64,000 nt of DNA. It comes from Neocallimastix lanati (nom. inval.) (taxonomy: Eukaryota > Neocallimastigomycota > Neocallimastigomycetes > Neocallimastigales > Neocallimastigaceae). This document shows, in pieces, positions 11,577-23,619 of the stretch; positions within the stretch are counted from its first letter, which is position 1; each line of letters opens with the position of its first letter. Where the stretch lies: contig JACVTC010000130.1 in NCBI GenBank assembly GCA_016946835.1, forward strand, positions 12,501 to 76,500, in the 5' to 3' direction. Both the position numbers and the translations under genes were made by a program. The notes beneath the pieces are model-generated. The model saw nothing but the letters and a program-made list of their open reading frames with translations, did no database searches and had not been told where the DNA came from.

Positions 11577-14500
11577 ACCCCAATGATGTGGACTGTTTTT
11601 CCAGGTCCATGGAGGGTTGATGGAAAAGGAATAACCTATATCAGGTGTACTAATTACAGCTTTCTGTGATTCTGATGATAATCGATGGTTATCCTTTCTA
11701 AAGTGGCTTCTAGTACGAAGAGTGAAAACTGGAATACTGGAAGACTGTAGAAAGTGAACCTGATGTTTTATATTGTTTTAAACTGGATATGTAGTAACAT
11801 TGGAGTTGTATAATTAATAATATCATGTAGTTTCTACATATTATCATTGTAATGAATCTATTGTATTTTTTACTTTAGCATTATTTTGTATATGTATTTT
11901 TCTATAGTATTATTTATACTTTCATGTAGCTATTGTAAAATGGAAATGTAGGAGATTGATTCACTCCAAAGCTTGTGTTTAAGAAATTATTTAACGGATG
12001 GGAATCTTTTTTATAGTCTTTCTCTACTAATATTTTTTCTTTTTAAATATACTTTTAGCTAATTTATGATTATTCAACAGAAAATTTTTAACATCTTAAA
12101 GTGCTTTATTAATTGAAAGAATTACAATCAGTCAAAAGATAAAAAGAAACAATTATTCATTTTTACAGTATATACAAGTAATTTTGTATCAATAAATTAC
12201 TAACCCTTGAGTAAATTTATAAATATTATATCAGTTATACAGGATAAAATCAATTATTTACAAAATCTAAAATCTATTAAATCATCAAGAACAATTTTAT
12301 ATTTCAAGCTTTCAAATATTCAACACCAATATTTTTTTTTTACTATTTAAAGAGAATTTACTTTCTCTTTTATTTTTTAATTTATTTTATTATATATAAA
12401 TATATAAAAAAAAAAAAAAAAAAAAAAAAATTTTTTTATCTATTTTTTTTATTATTTTTATTATTTTTATTTTATTCTTCTTTTATTTTATTTTTTAGGC
12501 TTTCTTGATATGGATAATACTTCTTCAAATTCAGCAACTATACCTGTTTTGCGACGTGGTCTTCGAAGATACGATATTCAGAATAAAGATTTCATTCTTA
12601 TCTTTATTCATGATCTTCAATCATGGTCTGTTAGTAAACTTTGGGAATTTCTTAGTAAACGTATTTCCAATTGCAATGAAATAGTTCATTTAATTATAAA
12701 AACACACACACCTAATATGGAAAATTACTTCATTTTAAGGATAAACTATGATAAACCCACTTATTACCTAAATATTTTATTTCTTCTTACCCATTGCCTT
12801 CCAATCAATAAAATTAATTGGATCCAAACCGACAAAATCAGAACTTTCAGTGAAGTTAAGAAATTTAACAACAAATTTTCTTCTTTTGAAACTAAATCAA
12901 TGGCTAAAGATTTTCTTTATAGTAATATTTATTCACCGTCTACTCAGTTCTTTAATCTTTGTGTCAGTTGGAATATTAATGGATGGAATGATGAAAAACG
13001 TGATGGTATTAGATACTTTAATGAAATTTTTAAACCCATCTGTATTTGCTTGCAAGAGGTCGGTAATAGCCAATACCTTAATGCACATTCAAATAATTAC
13101 CCATTTCTTTGTCACTATAATACAATTTTACGTAAAGCTGATCCAAATATACCCGGTATGAGAGGTCTTAGTATAAGTGTACATCGTTCATGTTCATTTT
13201 CTCCTGATCCCTTTGAATATAAGTATATCATTTCTGTCAACATTACTTCTTTTTGGGGAATTAAATGCACTATTGGTAATATTTATGTTCCTACGGTCAC
13301 TCATAAGGAAGAAAGAAAGAATGCCTTTTCAGAAATTACTAATTGGATAAAGAAACATACTAATACACCTTCTATTCTTGTAGGTGACTTTAATATGTCT
13401 AAATCCCAATTAGATAGTTTACTTAATAAATCATCTTATCAGTGGTTCACTAAAAACTTATCAGGTCTCGATTTCACATGGGCTCGGGATGGTAGATCGT
13501 CTTGTATTGATCATGTTTTATTTAATTGTAAAATGAAGGAATACATTAATAAGGTATCTGTTTGTAGTACATTCAATGATATATCTGACCACTTCCCTCT
13601 TATCCTTTCCTGTAAGAAAGATGACTCAGAAGGTTTTCGTGCTCCTACTCCTTCTAGAAGATTCAAGTGGTCCCAACGCATGTGTAATGAAAAGCATAAT
13701 GAAATATTCTCAAGTAACTACTTCTCAATTCTTCTTAATGAATTTGATGATAATAAAGAATTAAGTTCTAATGAAATGGTCAATAAATTTATAGAAACAG
13801 CTAATAAAGTTGGTGATAAAGTTCATGCTAGAGTTCCTTGTGATCTTAAAGGATCAGCTTTCCACTGACCTTATTATATCAAGAAACTTTCTCATGAAAA
13901 GCATGTTGCATTTAATGAAATCAAAAATTTTTCTTTAGGTTCTAATCTTGAAAACCTTGATGAATTTTTAAATTTGCTTCGTGAGTATAAAAATATATGT
14001 GGTAAAGTTAGGTCAATTAAGTTTTCTATTAAATCAAAACAATTTCATCAGTCAATAGAATCTGCATGTAATGATTTTAGTAATAAAAATGCTAGGAGTG
14101 CTTGGTTAAAATTAAAGAAGCTATCTCGCCCTATGTACTCTAATTCTATTTCGTCAAGTGTTTTAAAGGACAAGCAGGGTAACTTTTTATTTTCTCATTC
14201 GGATCAATTAAATCGATTTGCTGAACATTACAGTGAACTAGCTTCTGATGTTACTCAACACAGTTTGGATAATGAATACTGGGTAAGTTTATTTGGAACT
14301 AATCCTAATAATAATCTTACTTGTGATATTAATGAATCTATTACTATGGAAGAAATTCAAAACACTGTGCTTGAAATGAAAAATAATAAAGCTCCTGGAC
14401 CCGATGGTATTCCGATTGAATTTTTTAAAGCCTTCTTTAGTAAATCTGATTTATCCGATAATCAAGATGATTCTTCAGATGATCACTACTCTAAGTGTGC

Positions 14501-16742
14501 TAAATGTTTACTTTCATTATTTAACAAAATCTGGGATGGTGATTTCCCTGAAGAGTGGAATTCGGCTTCTATAATATCAATTCCAAAAAAAGGAGATCTT
14601 TCGGATTGTAATAATTATCGTGGTATTTCTCTTATTAATGTTGGCTTAAAAATTATTTCAAAGATTGTTACTAATAGAATTGCTAAATATGCCCTTGAAC
14701 ATAAATTTGTTAGACCTGAACAATTTGGATTTAGAAATAAAGAAGAATGCATAAGTTTGTATATTTCAATTAGAGAGATATGTCAAAGAAGAAAATTTAA
14801 AGGAAATTTTACTTATCTTGCTTTTCTCGATCTTAAAAAAGCCTATGATTCAGTTCCTATCTTTAATATTTTGACCAAAATATATAACTTAGGAATTAGA
14901 GATAAATGTCATCTGTTTTTAAAGAATCTTTATCTATCCTCTAAAGCTCGTGCTTTTTTTAATGGTAATCTCTCAGAAGAATTTTCGATTAATCGTGGTG
15001 TTAGAGACAAGGATGCCCTCTATCTCCTATTTTATTCAATTTGTTCATTAATGATATACTGGATAATTGTGATAAGTATGGTGTATATTTAGATTCTCAA
15101 TATTGTTGTGGTGCACTTTTTGCGGATGATATTGTTTTAGTTGCTCCATCTAAACAAGCTCTTAAGAAAATTTTGAATAAAGTTCATGAATGGGCTATTA
15201 AAAATGAAATGACTTTTGGAATTAATAAGTGTGCTACTCTTGTTGTAAAACCGATTAACTTTGTTAAACCGATAAATTATGAAGACCCATCTTTCTTTAT
15301 TGGTAGTAAAAAATTACCTAAAACTGACAACTATACCTATCTTGGTATTCCTTTTGATGAATCTTTATCACTGAAACCTATACAATCCAAATTAAACAGT
15401 AATTTAAATGTCAAGTTAAATTTGTACTTTCGATTTCTTATTAATAAATCTGTTCCTCTCCCATTGAAGAAATATGTTTTAATTTCGTTTATTCTTAGTC
15501 TTGTTATATATTATGCTCCTCTCTTTGGTTCAAATAAGAGCAGATGTTCTAAAGCTCAAAAAATTATTAATAGAGGACTTTATTGGAGTTACGGATTTTA
15601 AATCTCGCAATTCTTCTGTTAGTCTCTATAATATTACTCGTGAATTGAGAATACCTCCTCTTTCAGCTGTCTGTGCTATATCTCAATTACGTTGCTTTAG
15701 AAAATGGAAAAACTCATCATGTATTATTAATCATCTCACTAATAATATTCCTACTATGTCACATTATTCATGGACTAAAGAATCAAGGACTTTGGATAAG
15801 AAATTAAATGGTAAGAAAACAAGTGAAATAAAAAAGTTTTATTGGGAAAGAGATGTCTTCAAACCCTCAAAAGCTAAAAAAGCAATTATTTACAAGGAGA
15901 ATGATTTTGGATTTATTTCAGAAATCAGAAACTTAACATTTCAATATCCTAAGTATCAGTTGGGATTCTTTTGGATTTCTCGTATTAGGTGTGGTTTTAA
16001 ATTCGACATTAGTATTTCCATTAAAAGAAAAATCGTTTCAGAAGATTGCCCTAAATGTTGCCCTTGTTGTGGTGTTAGTGTACCTAGCTTTTCTCACTGG
16101 ATCTTTGCCTGTAAAGAATTGGAAAATTACAGAAATAAATCTTTACCTTTTCTAGATGATCTCTTTTTGAAGTTTGCATTGATAATTGAACAAAAATCCT
16201 TGGATGTTTCTTTAGATTCAGAAAAGGATTATGATAATAATATTTATTATTATATATTGAGTGCACTTCTTGGTGGGCGTTCAATATATTCAAAAATTAA
16301 AGTTAATGATGGGGAACAAAGACAATTAGTTGACAATATTTTTAAACAAAGTTCAACTTCGTCAACTGTTCCGTATTTTGTGGGGATTGCGGAGTTTCTA
16401 ACAAACGTAATACCATTAATTTGTCGATCTTTTAGTTTGATGATGAAATGGTATTCCGTTGAATCTACCGTTACCAAGAGCGTCGACGTCGAAATGATAA
16501 GGCATGGATTTTCACCTCCAGATACAGATTCGATTGATAACACTAATACTGAAATTATTACTCACAATAATGGACGTGGTGTTATTATCGAGGAATGGGA
16601 AAAGTTAGAGGCTATTGCTTCTAACGCACTTTTATAATTTTATAATATATAATATTTTATTTCATGTATTTTATTTGTTATTTTTTCATTTAATTTCATG
16701 TAATTTTGTTATTATTATAAATTAAATAAAGTTTTCTCTAAG

Positions 16743-16772
<30 letters not shown>
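11577..16772 (+). mobile_element. Near-full-length LINE (non-LTR retrotransposon), degenerate
   Basis: About 5.2 kb, made of a ~0.93-kb leader (11577-12509), an endonuclease/reverse transcriptase reading frame, a ~110-bp 3' untranslated region and a 27-nt poly-A tail (16746-16772). It is bounded by ~105-bp imperfect direct repeats, best read as a long target-site duplication. LINEs move by target-primed reverse transcription: the endonuclease nicks DNA and the RT copies the RNA in place. The copy is dead as read, with one in-frame stop and two frameshifts. The leader contains no second large frame, so a separate ORF1 is not visible. Confidence 0.85.
12510..16637 (+). pseudogene. LINE endonuclease/reverse transcriptase, broken frame
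   Basis: Residues ~149-375 form an APE-type endonuclease: WNINGW, the catalytic Glu in LQEV, GDFNM, SCIDHVLF and SDHFPL are all present. A TGA at 13866-13868 interrupts the frame, which then continues in the same register. The RT domain follows: NKAPGPDGIP (14390), NYRGISL (14615), motif A FLDLKKAYDSVP (~14825), a damaged motif B near NRGVRDKDAL (~14995), and catalytic FADD (15119). A one-base shift at about 15015-15030 moves the frame, and another at about 15585-15601 moves it back. The C-terminus has a zinc-knuckle-like CPCC...H...C (~16050-16110), typical of L1-like ORF2 proteins. The start is the first ATG after a pyrimidine-rich tract. The breaks sit in otherwise well-preserved coding sequence, so some may be assembly indels. 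Confidence 0.85.
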
Positions 16773-16773
<1 letters not shown>

Positions 16774-16876
16774 CACTTAAAAAAAAAAAAATAAATAAAT
16801 AAAAAATAAAAAATGTTTTTAAAGAAAAAAAATATATGGTTTTATAATAAACTTTTATTTATTAATTAATTAATTA
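16773..16876 (+). repeat. Right ~105-bp direct repeat flanking the LINE
   Basis: Counterpart of 11462-11576. It lies immediately after the LINE poly-A tail, which supports an origin as a target-site duplication. Confidence 0.7.
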
Positions 16877-17769
16877 TTTAATTTTTCCATTTAAAAGTAA
16901 TAATAATTTTTAAAATATGATTATTAAATAAAATTATATATAAATACTAATAGTAAAATGAATATTATATATTCAAAATGAAATTTAATAATAAAGAATA
17001 ATTAAATTAATGAAAATATTAACATATATATATCTATTTATATTTTTCAAAAGAATTAAAGTATTTTACATTTTAAATAGCAAAAGAAATAAAAAAAGAA
17101 ATAAAAAGAAATAAAAAGAATATTATTTATTTACAAGTTTACTATTTACAAGACTATTTACAAGACTATTTACACATTAAAATAATAAAGAAAGTTACTT
17201 TTAAAGTAATTATTTATTATTTAGAAATAATTAGAATTAAACCCGTGCTTTTAGTTTAAGTTTACATTAAAGAATTAATAATATAGAAAGAAAGAAAGAA
17301 TTTTTTTTTATTATGTTATAGAGTATTTTCAATAAGTTTTATTATAAATAATTGTTGATAATTTGTTTTATAATTTTGTTTATTATTTTGTTTTTATTAT
17401 TGATTTGTAATATTAATCTTTTTTTTTTTTTTATTTTAGAGAAATAACTAGAATATTTTTTAAGGTGGACTTTAAGGTGGACTTCGTTTACAATTTAAGT
17501 TGTAATTTATTATAAAAAATTTTTTACTTTGCACAAGCTTTTTTTTTTCGATTGTAGGTTGATTATCAAGACTTTTTTTTTTTTTTTATAAAGTTTTAAT
17601 TAATTCATTAATCTAGATTTTTTTATTATAATTTTTTTTCCTTAAAAAAAAGTAGAATTTTGATGAGAAGCTTAATTTAATATAATTTTTTTAATTTCTT
17701 GGATAGCTATCAATTTTAATTATTTAATTTAGTTTTTGGATTAGATTAAATTTATTTAGACAGCTATCA
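16877..17769. other. Intergenic A/T-rich, nothing recognised
   Basis: Short local repeats only (AAAGAAATA units at about 17090-17115, ACTATTTACA units at about 17140-17175). No gene or coding remnant. Confidence 0.6.
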
Positions 17770-19080
17770 ATTAATTAGGAAGCCAGTCCAGTTCCCTCAA
17801 CAATACCTTTCAAACTTCCCAATTCCGTTTCCAATACAGCTACAACACTAAATCCTTAGAAGAAAAAAAAAAAAAAAAAAAAACTTCCAAACTAGTTATT
17901 GATCGTATTACAACAAATAATGAAATGTTATCTTAATCCATCACTAAAATGTTAGCCACAAACAATTCAGACCTATTAGGTCAAAGATAGTCAGACTAAA
18001 AGTAGACACTTTAAAATTGAACAAAAAAAAAATATCGAAAACCTGAAGATTAAATTTAACCAAAAAAAAGACGGAAATTCAGGGAAAAAGTAAACAAAGA
18101 AATTAATGACTCTTACAAAACCCAAGATCAAATACAAAACAAACCTAATGCGGATCAATTAAAAAAGAAAAAAATTTACTTAACATTAAAAAAAAAAAAA
18201 AAAAAAAAAAATTATATAATGAAACAGGGAAAAGAAGTGAAACAAGATCTAAACCTGAAAGGAAAAACAGCTAATCCTCCAAGAAGTGAATCACAAGGTC
18301 GTCGACAGAGAGGGCGATTAAAGAAATGCTTGACCAATATTTAAAAGATCAATGGATCGAACCAGTAAACCTCGACCATACAGTTAACATGTTTCCTATA
18401 CCTAAACACCTAAACAAGACGGTATATATCGCTATGTCTATAATTACGTCGAAGTCAGTAAGAAATGTAGAATCAATCAAAACCTAATTCCAAATTTGAG
18501 AAACAATGTGGATATTTTAGCTAAAAACCCATTAAGGATTACCTTAGACCTTAGAGCTGCGTATAACCAAATTCGTAATATGGATAAGAAAACGAAAGAA
18601 GCAACCGCCTTTGTTCTTTGTTACCCCATTTGGAATATTTCAATAGAATGTTATGCTCTTTGGACTCTCAGATGCTCCTCCACATTTCCAATCATTCATG
18701 AATTTTATACTATTTGATAAATTTATATGATGGTATAAGTGTAATAGTTTAACTTGATGATGGTTTTGGTTTATGGGAAAAAAAAAAAAGCAAGAAATAA
18801 ATGTCTCAATAACTTTAAATGGACACTCAAACAATTCCGAAATAATCATTTTTTTTATAAAATCCAAAAAAAAAATGTGAATTCTTTCCTGATGTAGCTA
18901 CTTACTTAGGCTTCGCTGTCAAAAATGGTACATACATTCCTAAGCATATCTCTGATCTCTTTGTCATTAATACTCCTAAAAATATTAAGAATCTGCAAAA
19001 GGCATTAGATTTAATCAATTGGTTTTCAGACCCGATTCCTCATCTAGCACAAATTGTAGCCCCTCTCTGTTAAAATAATT
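17770..19080 (+). pseudogene. Decayed Ty3/gypsy retrotransposon relic
   Basis: Scattered pieces of gypsy pol survive in several frames. Around 18310-18380 a frame reads like the segment before RT motif 1 (MLDQYLKDQWIEPVN). 18496-18600 encodes LRITLDLRAAYNQIR, the RT motif-A region with its catalytic Asp. 18890-19070 encodes YLGFAVKNGTYIP and LINWFSDPIPHLAQI, matching the RT thumb/connection segment. Between them are stops, frameshifts and poly-A tracts. Catalytic YxDD was not found, and neither LTR could be defined. The higher GC of these patches against their surroundings also marks an old insertion. Confidence 0.75.
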
Positions 19081-20044
19081 AATAAAAATAATAAATAAAT
19101 AAATAAATAAAATATATTATAAAAACTAATATTAATAACATATTAAAAATATTTTTTAAATCTTGTGTTTAAATTTTGTTAAATAAAAGAAACCGTGTGT
19201 TGTCGCTCCCATCAAAATAAAACCTGTTTCCGCCAACATAAAATAAAATTGGAACAAAAGAACTTCTAGGGTTACATCTAAAAAGTCCAGTAGGAAAAGG
19301 GTTAAAATTTACATAAGAACAAGGTTTATCGGTCCAATAACCGTAAAAGAAATAAATCTACAAAATTTTGGGATAACAAAAAAAAAAAAATAATAATAAT
19401 CTTTATTTATTTATATTATATATTTACTTATTTTTACTTATATACTTATTTTATTTAATTATATATATATATATTTACTTATTATTACTCTTTTATACTT
19501 ATTTTATTTATTTTTTATATATTTACTATTTATTAATTCACTAAATTACTATTTAAATAATTATTCTTTTTGAATGAATAACCGTCTTTGCAATGACATA
19601 TCTATACAAAAGCTTTTTTTTTAGATTTTATTTTCATCTTTTTATAAGTTCAATTTAAAAAAGAAAAAAGATATTAACCTAGTAAAAATAATTAAAATTT
19701 TTATAAATTAGTAAAGTCTTAATATATTGATTTATATTTAATTAAAACTTTAAAGCTAATATATATATATATATATATATATTTAGATTTAAAGCTACAA
19801 TTAATTGTGAACTTTTTATTTTACATTATTTATAATTTACTTATTTAAATGTTAAAAAAAATAATTATTTTGAAAATTTGATAAAAAAAAATGAGAATAT
19901 CCGAATAAATTACTATAATAAAACTTTATCACAATACAATAATTATATAATAATTAGTACTAATTATATTACATAATACAAAAATCCTAAATTTAATTTT
20001 TAATCTAAAATTATTGTAATAATTTATAATGACATATAAGTCCA

Positions 20045-20075
<31 letters not shown>

Positions 20076-20689
20076 ATATATACATTTAAACAAATTCTTG
20101 ACTAAAATAACTTACTGTTTTGACATCATTATATTTTTTACCGAAATTATAAAAAAATTAACTTAAAACTTAGTATTTCATATTATTGCACCATTAATAT
20201 TGAATATATCTAAGACATTTCTTATAGTATATTATTTTTATATACCAATGATAGGTTGGAAACCTTTCTCTTGAAGGATGATATTATATCATTTTTATTT
20301 GAGAATACCTACTTATATATTGTATTTTACATCACTCTCAATTACAATGTGCTTTGAAGATTAGTGCTAATTTTTAATATGTTCATTCGCTTTGTAGTTT
20401 GAGCAATTACTATTGATATAAATTGTTAATTATATATCAGTGTACTTGATAAATAATAATCTAGAGGTATTAAAATTGATTACGTTTATAACTAATATAT
20501 TATTCTAGCCATTTAAACTTATTAGTAAATAATATAAATTGCTTCATAATTTATTAAGATTCAATATTTCTGTTAATTTCGTCTTGTAAATTAATTTTTA
20601 CTAATTTTTCTATTTGGCTATTATTATAATTTAAATATTTATTGATTATTAATCATTTATTATTATTATAATTATAATCTTTTTATTAC
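19081..20689. other. Intergenic between gypsy relic and KARI array
   Basis: Mostly A/T-rich. A slightly GC-richer patch at 19185-19370 (GTGTTGTCGCTCCCATC and following) may be more of the gypsy relic, perhaps an LTR piece, but has no partner copy in the window. No gene seen. Confidence 0.5.
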
Positions 20690-20734
20690 TATTATTATAA
20701 ATATAAACTTTATATTATTTTTATTATTATAAAT

Positions 20735-20870
20735 CCAATCTTTTTATTATTATAAATACAATCCTTTTATTATTATAAATACAATCTTTTTATTATTATA
20801 AATACAATCCTTTTATTATTATAAATACAATCTTTATATTATTATAAATACAATCTTTTTATTATGATTA
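20735..20870 (+). repeat. 23-bp minisatellite (unit 1 copy)
   Basis: Tandem 23-bp units with core AAATACAATCTTTTTATTATT. The equivalent blocks lie at 24290-24520, 28010-28215 and 31820-32070 in the later units, with different copy numbers and interspersed AATACGATC variants. Confidence 0.85.
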
Positions 20871-21261
20871 TTATTAAAGATAATTGATTATTCATTACTA
20901 TTGATTATCCAGATATTCAGATATGAATAAATCAAATTTCTAGAATAAATATCTTTTTACAACCGAATTCTTTCTAGAAATTTTTAATTACAAAAGATAT
21001 ATTGATTTCGATCAAATTCATCATTTTTAATGGATTGATTGTGGAAAAATTTTGACTGAAATATATTTAATATTTTTATATATAAATATATATATTTATA
21101 TATATTTATATATGTGATATTTGATTTTTTATTATAAAAATTTATTATAAAATATATTATTAATACAATCATAATATATTAACAATTAAATTTTTTATAT
21201 TAATTTTGATTTAATCTTTTTTAAAATTTTTTATATTAATTTTTTTTATTTCATTTTTTTT

Positions 21262-21488
21262 TTGCAAATATAAATAGAGAAAATTTTTCTCTTTAAAAAT
21301 ATTTTTTAATACTTCGCGAATTATTTATTAAATAAAATTATTATTTTAGAATAATTTTTTTTAAATTACTTTACTTTATTATATATAATTTACGTTTTAT
21401 TAGAAATATAAATAGAGATTTATATAAAATATTTTTTCTTAAAATCTTTTTATTATAAAAAAAATTAATAGATTATTTATTATAAAAA
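21262..21488 (+). promoter_or_regulatory. Conserved KARI core promoter, copy 1
   Basis: Upstream of the start codon all four copies share a TATAAATAG (here 21269-21277), a GC island ACTTCGCG (21311-21318, 178 bp before the ATG) and a second A/T-rich TATAAATA near the leader. Copy 1 has CGCGAA where the others have CGCGGA. Promoter function is inferred from conservation and position. Confidence 0.6.
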
Positions 21489-22547
21489 ATGGTCAAGGTT
21501 ATAAACTTCGGTGGTGTTGACGAAACTGTCTATGAAAGATCCGATTTCCCTCAAGAAAAACTTAACCAAATATTTAAGGATGATACTTTTGCTGTAATCG
21601 GTTATGGTACTCAAGGTCGTAATCAATCTCGTAATTTAAGAGATAAGGGTTTCAAGGTTGTTATTGGTCTTCGTAAGGGTCCTTCTTGGGATCTCGCTAA
21701 GGAAGATGGTTGGGTTGAAGGTGAAACTCTTTTCGAAATAACTGAAGCCTGTAAGAAAGGTACCATTATCATGTATCTTCTTTCTGATGCTGGTCAAAAG
21801 GCTTGTTGGGATAGTATTAAGGAATTAGTTCATGGAAAAACTTTATACTTCTCTCATGGTTTCTCTATTGTCTTCAAGGATAAGACTGGAGTTGTTCCTC
21901 CAGCCGATTGTGATGTTATCATGGTTGCTCCAAAGGGTTCTGGTACTACGGTTCGTACTCTTTTCTTAGAAGGTCGTGGTATTAATTCTTCTGTTGCTGT
22001 CTTCCAAGATTATTCTGGTAAGGCTGAAGAAAGAGCATATGCTGCAGGTATTGCTATTGGTTCTGGTTACCTTTATCCAACTACTTTCGAAAGAGAAACT
22101 TATTCTGATCTTACTGGTGAACGTGGTACACTTATGGGTTGTATTCAAGGTGTTTTCAAGGCTCAATTTGAAGTTTTAATTTCACATGGTCATACTCCAT
22201 CTGAAGCTTTCAATGAAACTGTTGAAGAAGCTACTCAATCTCTTTATCCACTTATTGGTAAGAATGGTATGGATTGGATGTATGATAACTGTTCAACCAC
22301 AGCTCGTCGTGGAGCTCTTGATTGGATGGATAAATTCTATGCAGCTACTAAACCAGTATTTGAAGAATTATATGAAAGTGTTAAGAATGGAACGGAAGCT
22401 GAAAACACTTTAATTGCTAATTCTAAACCAGATTATCGTGAAAATCTTGCTAAAGAATTAAAGGCTCTTAGAGAATCACAAATGTGGCAAACAGCCGTTA
22501 CTGTTCGTAGTCTTCGTCCAGAAAACCAAAAGGCCATTAAGAACTAA
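21489..22547 (+). CDS. ILV5: Ketol-acid reductoisomerase (acetohydroxyacid isomeroreductase), copy 1
   Basis: NADPH- and Mg-dependent enzyme that isomerises and reduces 2-acetolactate or 2-aceto-2-hydroxybutyrate, the second common step of valine and isoleucine synthesis. The 352-residue protein matches the mature part of yeast-type Ilv5 from end to end. The Rossmann motif GYGTQG is at residues 38-43, and the knotted C-terminal domain carries SDLTGERG (metal-binding Asp and Glu, ~residue 206), NETVEEATQSLYPLIG and CSTTARRGALDW (catalytic Ser). It opens at the first ATG with MVKVINFGGVDETVYER, so there is no N-terminal targeting leader. Fungal Ilv5 is normally mitochondrial with a leader. Here the enzyme is probably cytosolic, unless it enters hydrogenosomes by an internal signal. 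Strongly biased codons suggest high expression. The protein is identical in all four copies, while the DNA differs at silent sites. Confidence 0.95.
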   Translation: MVKVINFGGVDETVYERSDFPQEKLNQIFKDDTFAVIGYGTQGRNQSRNLRDKGFKVVIGLRKGPSWDLAKEDGWVEGETLFEITEACKKGTIIMYLLSDAGQKACWDSIKELVHGKTLYFSHGFSIVFKDKTGVVPPADCDVIMVAPKGSGTTVRTLFLEGRGINSSVAVFQDYSGKAEERAYAAGIAIGSGYLYPTTFERETYSDLTGERGTLMGCIQGVFKAQFEVLISHGHTPSEAFNETVEEATQSLYPLIGKNGMDWMYDNCSTTARRGALDWMDKFYAATKPVFEELYESVKNGTEAENTLIANSKPDYRENLAKELKALRESQMWQTAVTVRSLRPENQKAIKN

Positions 22548-22768
22548 ATTAAATCTTATTATAATAGAAGAAGATAAAAAAAAAAAATTAAGTTTTAATT
22601 TATTAATTAATAACTTTATTTTTTTTTTATTTATTTATTTAATATACCTCTCCTATTTCAAGTATAATTAGATTTTTAATTACACTTGTTTATTTCAATA
22701 TTAATGAATAATAATAACAAATATATATATATATATTTTAAAATTTTATTTTATTATTTCATTAATAT

Positions 22769-22808
<40 letters not shown>

Positions 22809-22814
22809 AGAATC

Positions 22815-22840
22815 ATAAACTCAATAAATTTTGAGTTTAT
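22815..22840 (+). terminator. Conserved 3' hairpin after KARI copy 1
   Basis: A 10-bp stem (ATAAACTCAA / TTGAGTTTAT) around a 6-nt loop, ~270 bp after the stop, just after a ~33-nt T run. It is identical in all four copies although the flanks vary. It could be a 3'-end processing or termination structure; the role is inferred. Confidence 0.45.
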
Positions 22841-23619
22841 TTGTATATAGAAAAACTAAAACAAAATTATTAGATGATATAATAAATTATTTAATCTAAT
22901 TAATTATTGTTTTATTTTTATTTTAAACAAAAATTTTTAAAAAGAAAAAAATTAAAAAAAAACTAACTTTCATATATTAGTTAATTCAATAGAATTTTTG
23001 AAAATTTCCTTTAATTCTATTTTATTTTTTTTTTCTTTTTTAAAAAATTTTTTAATTATGATAGAAGGCTTTTAATTAAAATATTATAAAAAAAACTTTA
23101 TTTTTTTAATTTTTAAATTTGCTTTGTTAAAAAAGAAAGAAAAAAATATTATTAATAAAAATAATAATAATATTAAAAAAAAAAGAAGAAACAAAAAAAA
23201 ATTGTTTATGTACATAATATTATATTAAATGTATAAATAAAAGTTAAAAAAAAAATAAAAAATAAAAAAATTAGAAAAGTGTCCTTTTTAATTTTTATAA
23301 TACGTATATATATTCAAACAAACAAAAAAAAAAAAAAAAAAATATTAAGTATTATATAATAGATAGATCAAATTAGAAAAGCAGATTATAAGTAAATTTT
23401 ATGATTATTTAATAATATCATATCATATTTTCATATTATTTAATTTGTGTTACATCATATAAAAGTATAAATATTGAATTAATTAAATTTAGTACCATAT
23501 TAAATTTATGATTTATTAATACAAATACATATAAATTAAGTTTTATTTTTTTTTTTTACTTTAACCCTTATATTAATTATATATTTAATATCGATTTTTT
23601 TCATCATTATTATTGTTGT

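Noticed and set aside
21262-21488. Leu3-type CCGGnnnnCCGG site upstream of KARI
   Set aside because: No such palindrome found in any of the four upstream regions.
21966-22413. Antisense and alternate-frame frames inside each KARI gene
   Set aside because: Shadows of the strongly codon-biased KARI gene; they recur in all copies only because the DNA does.
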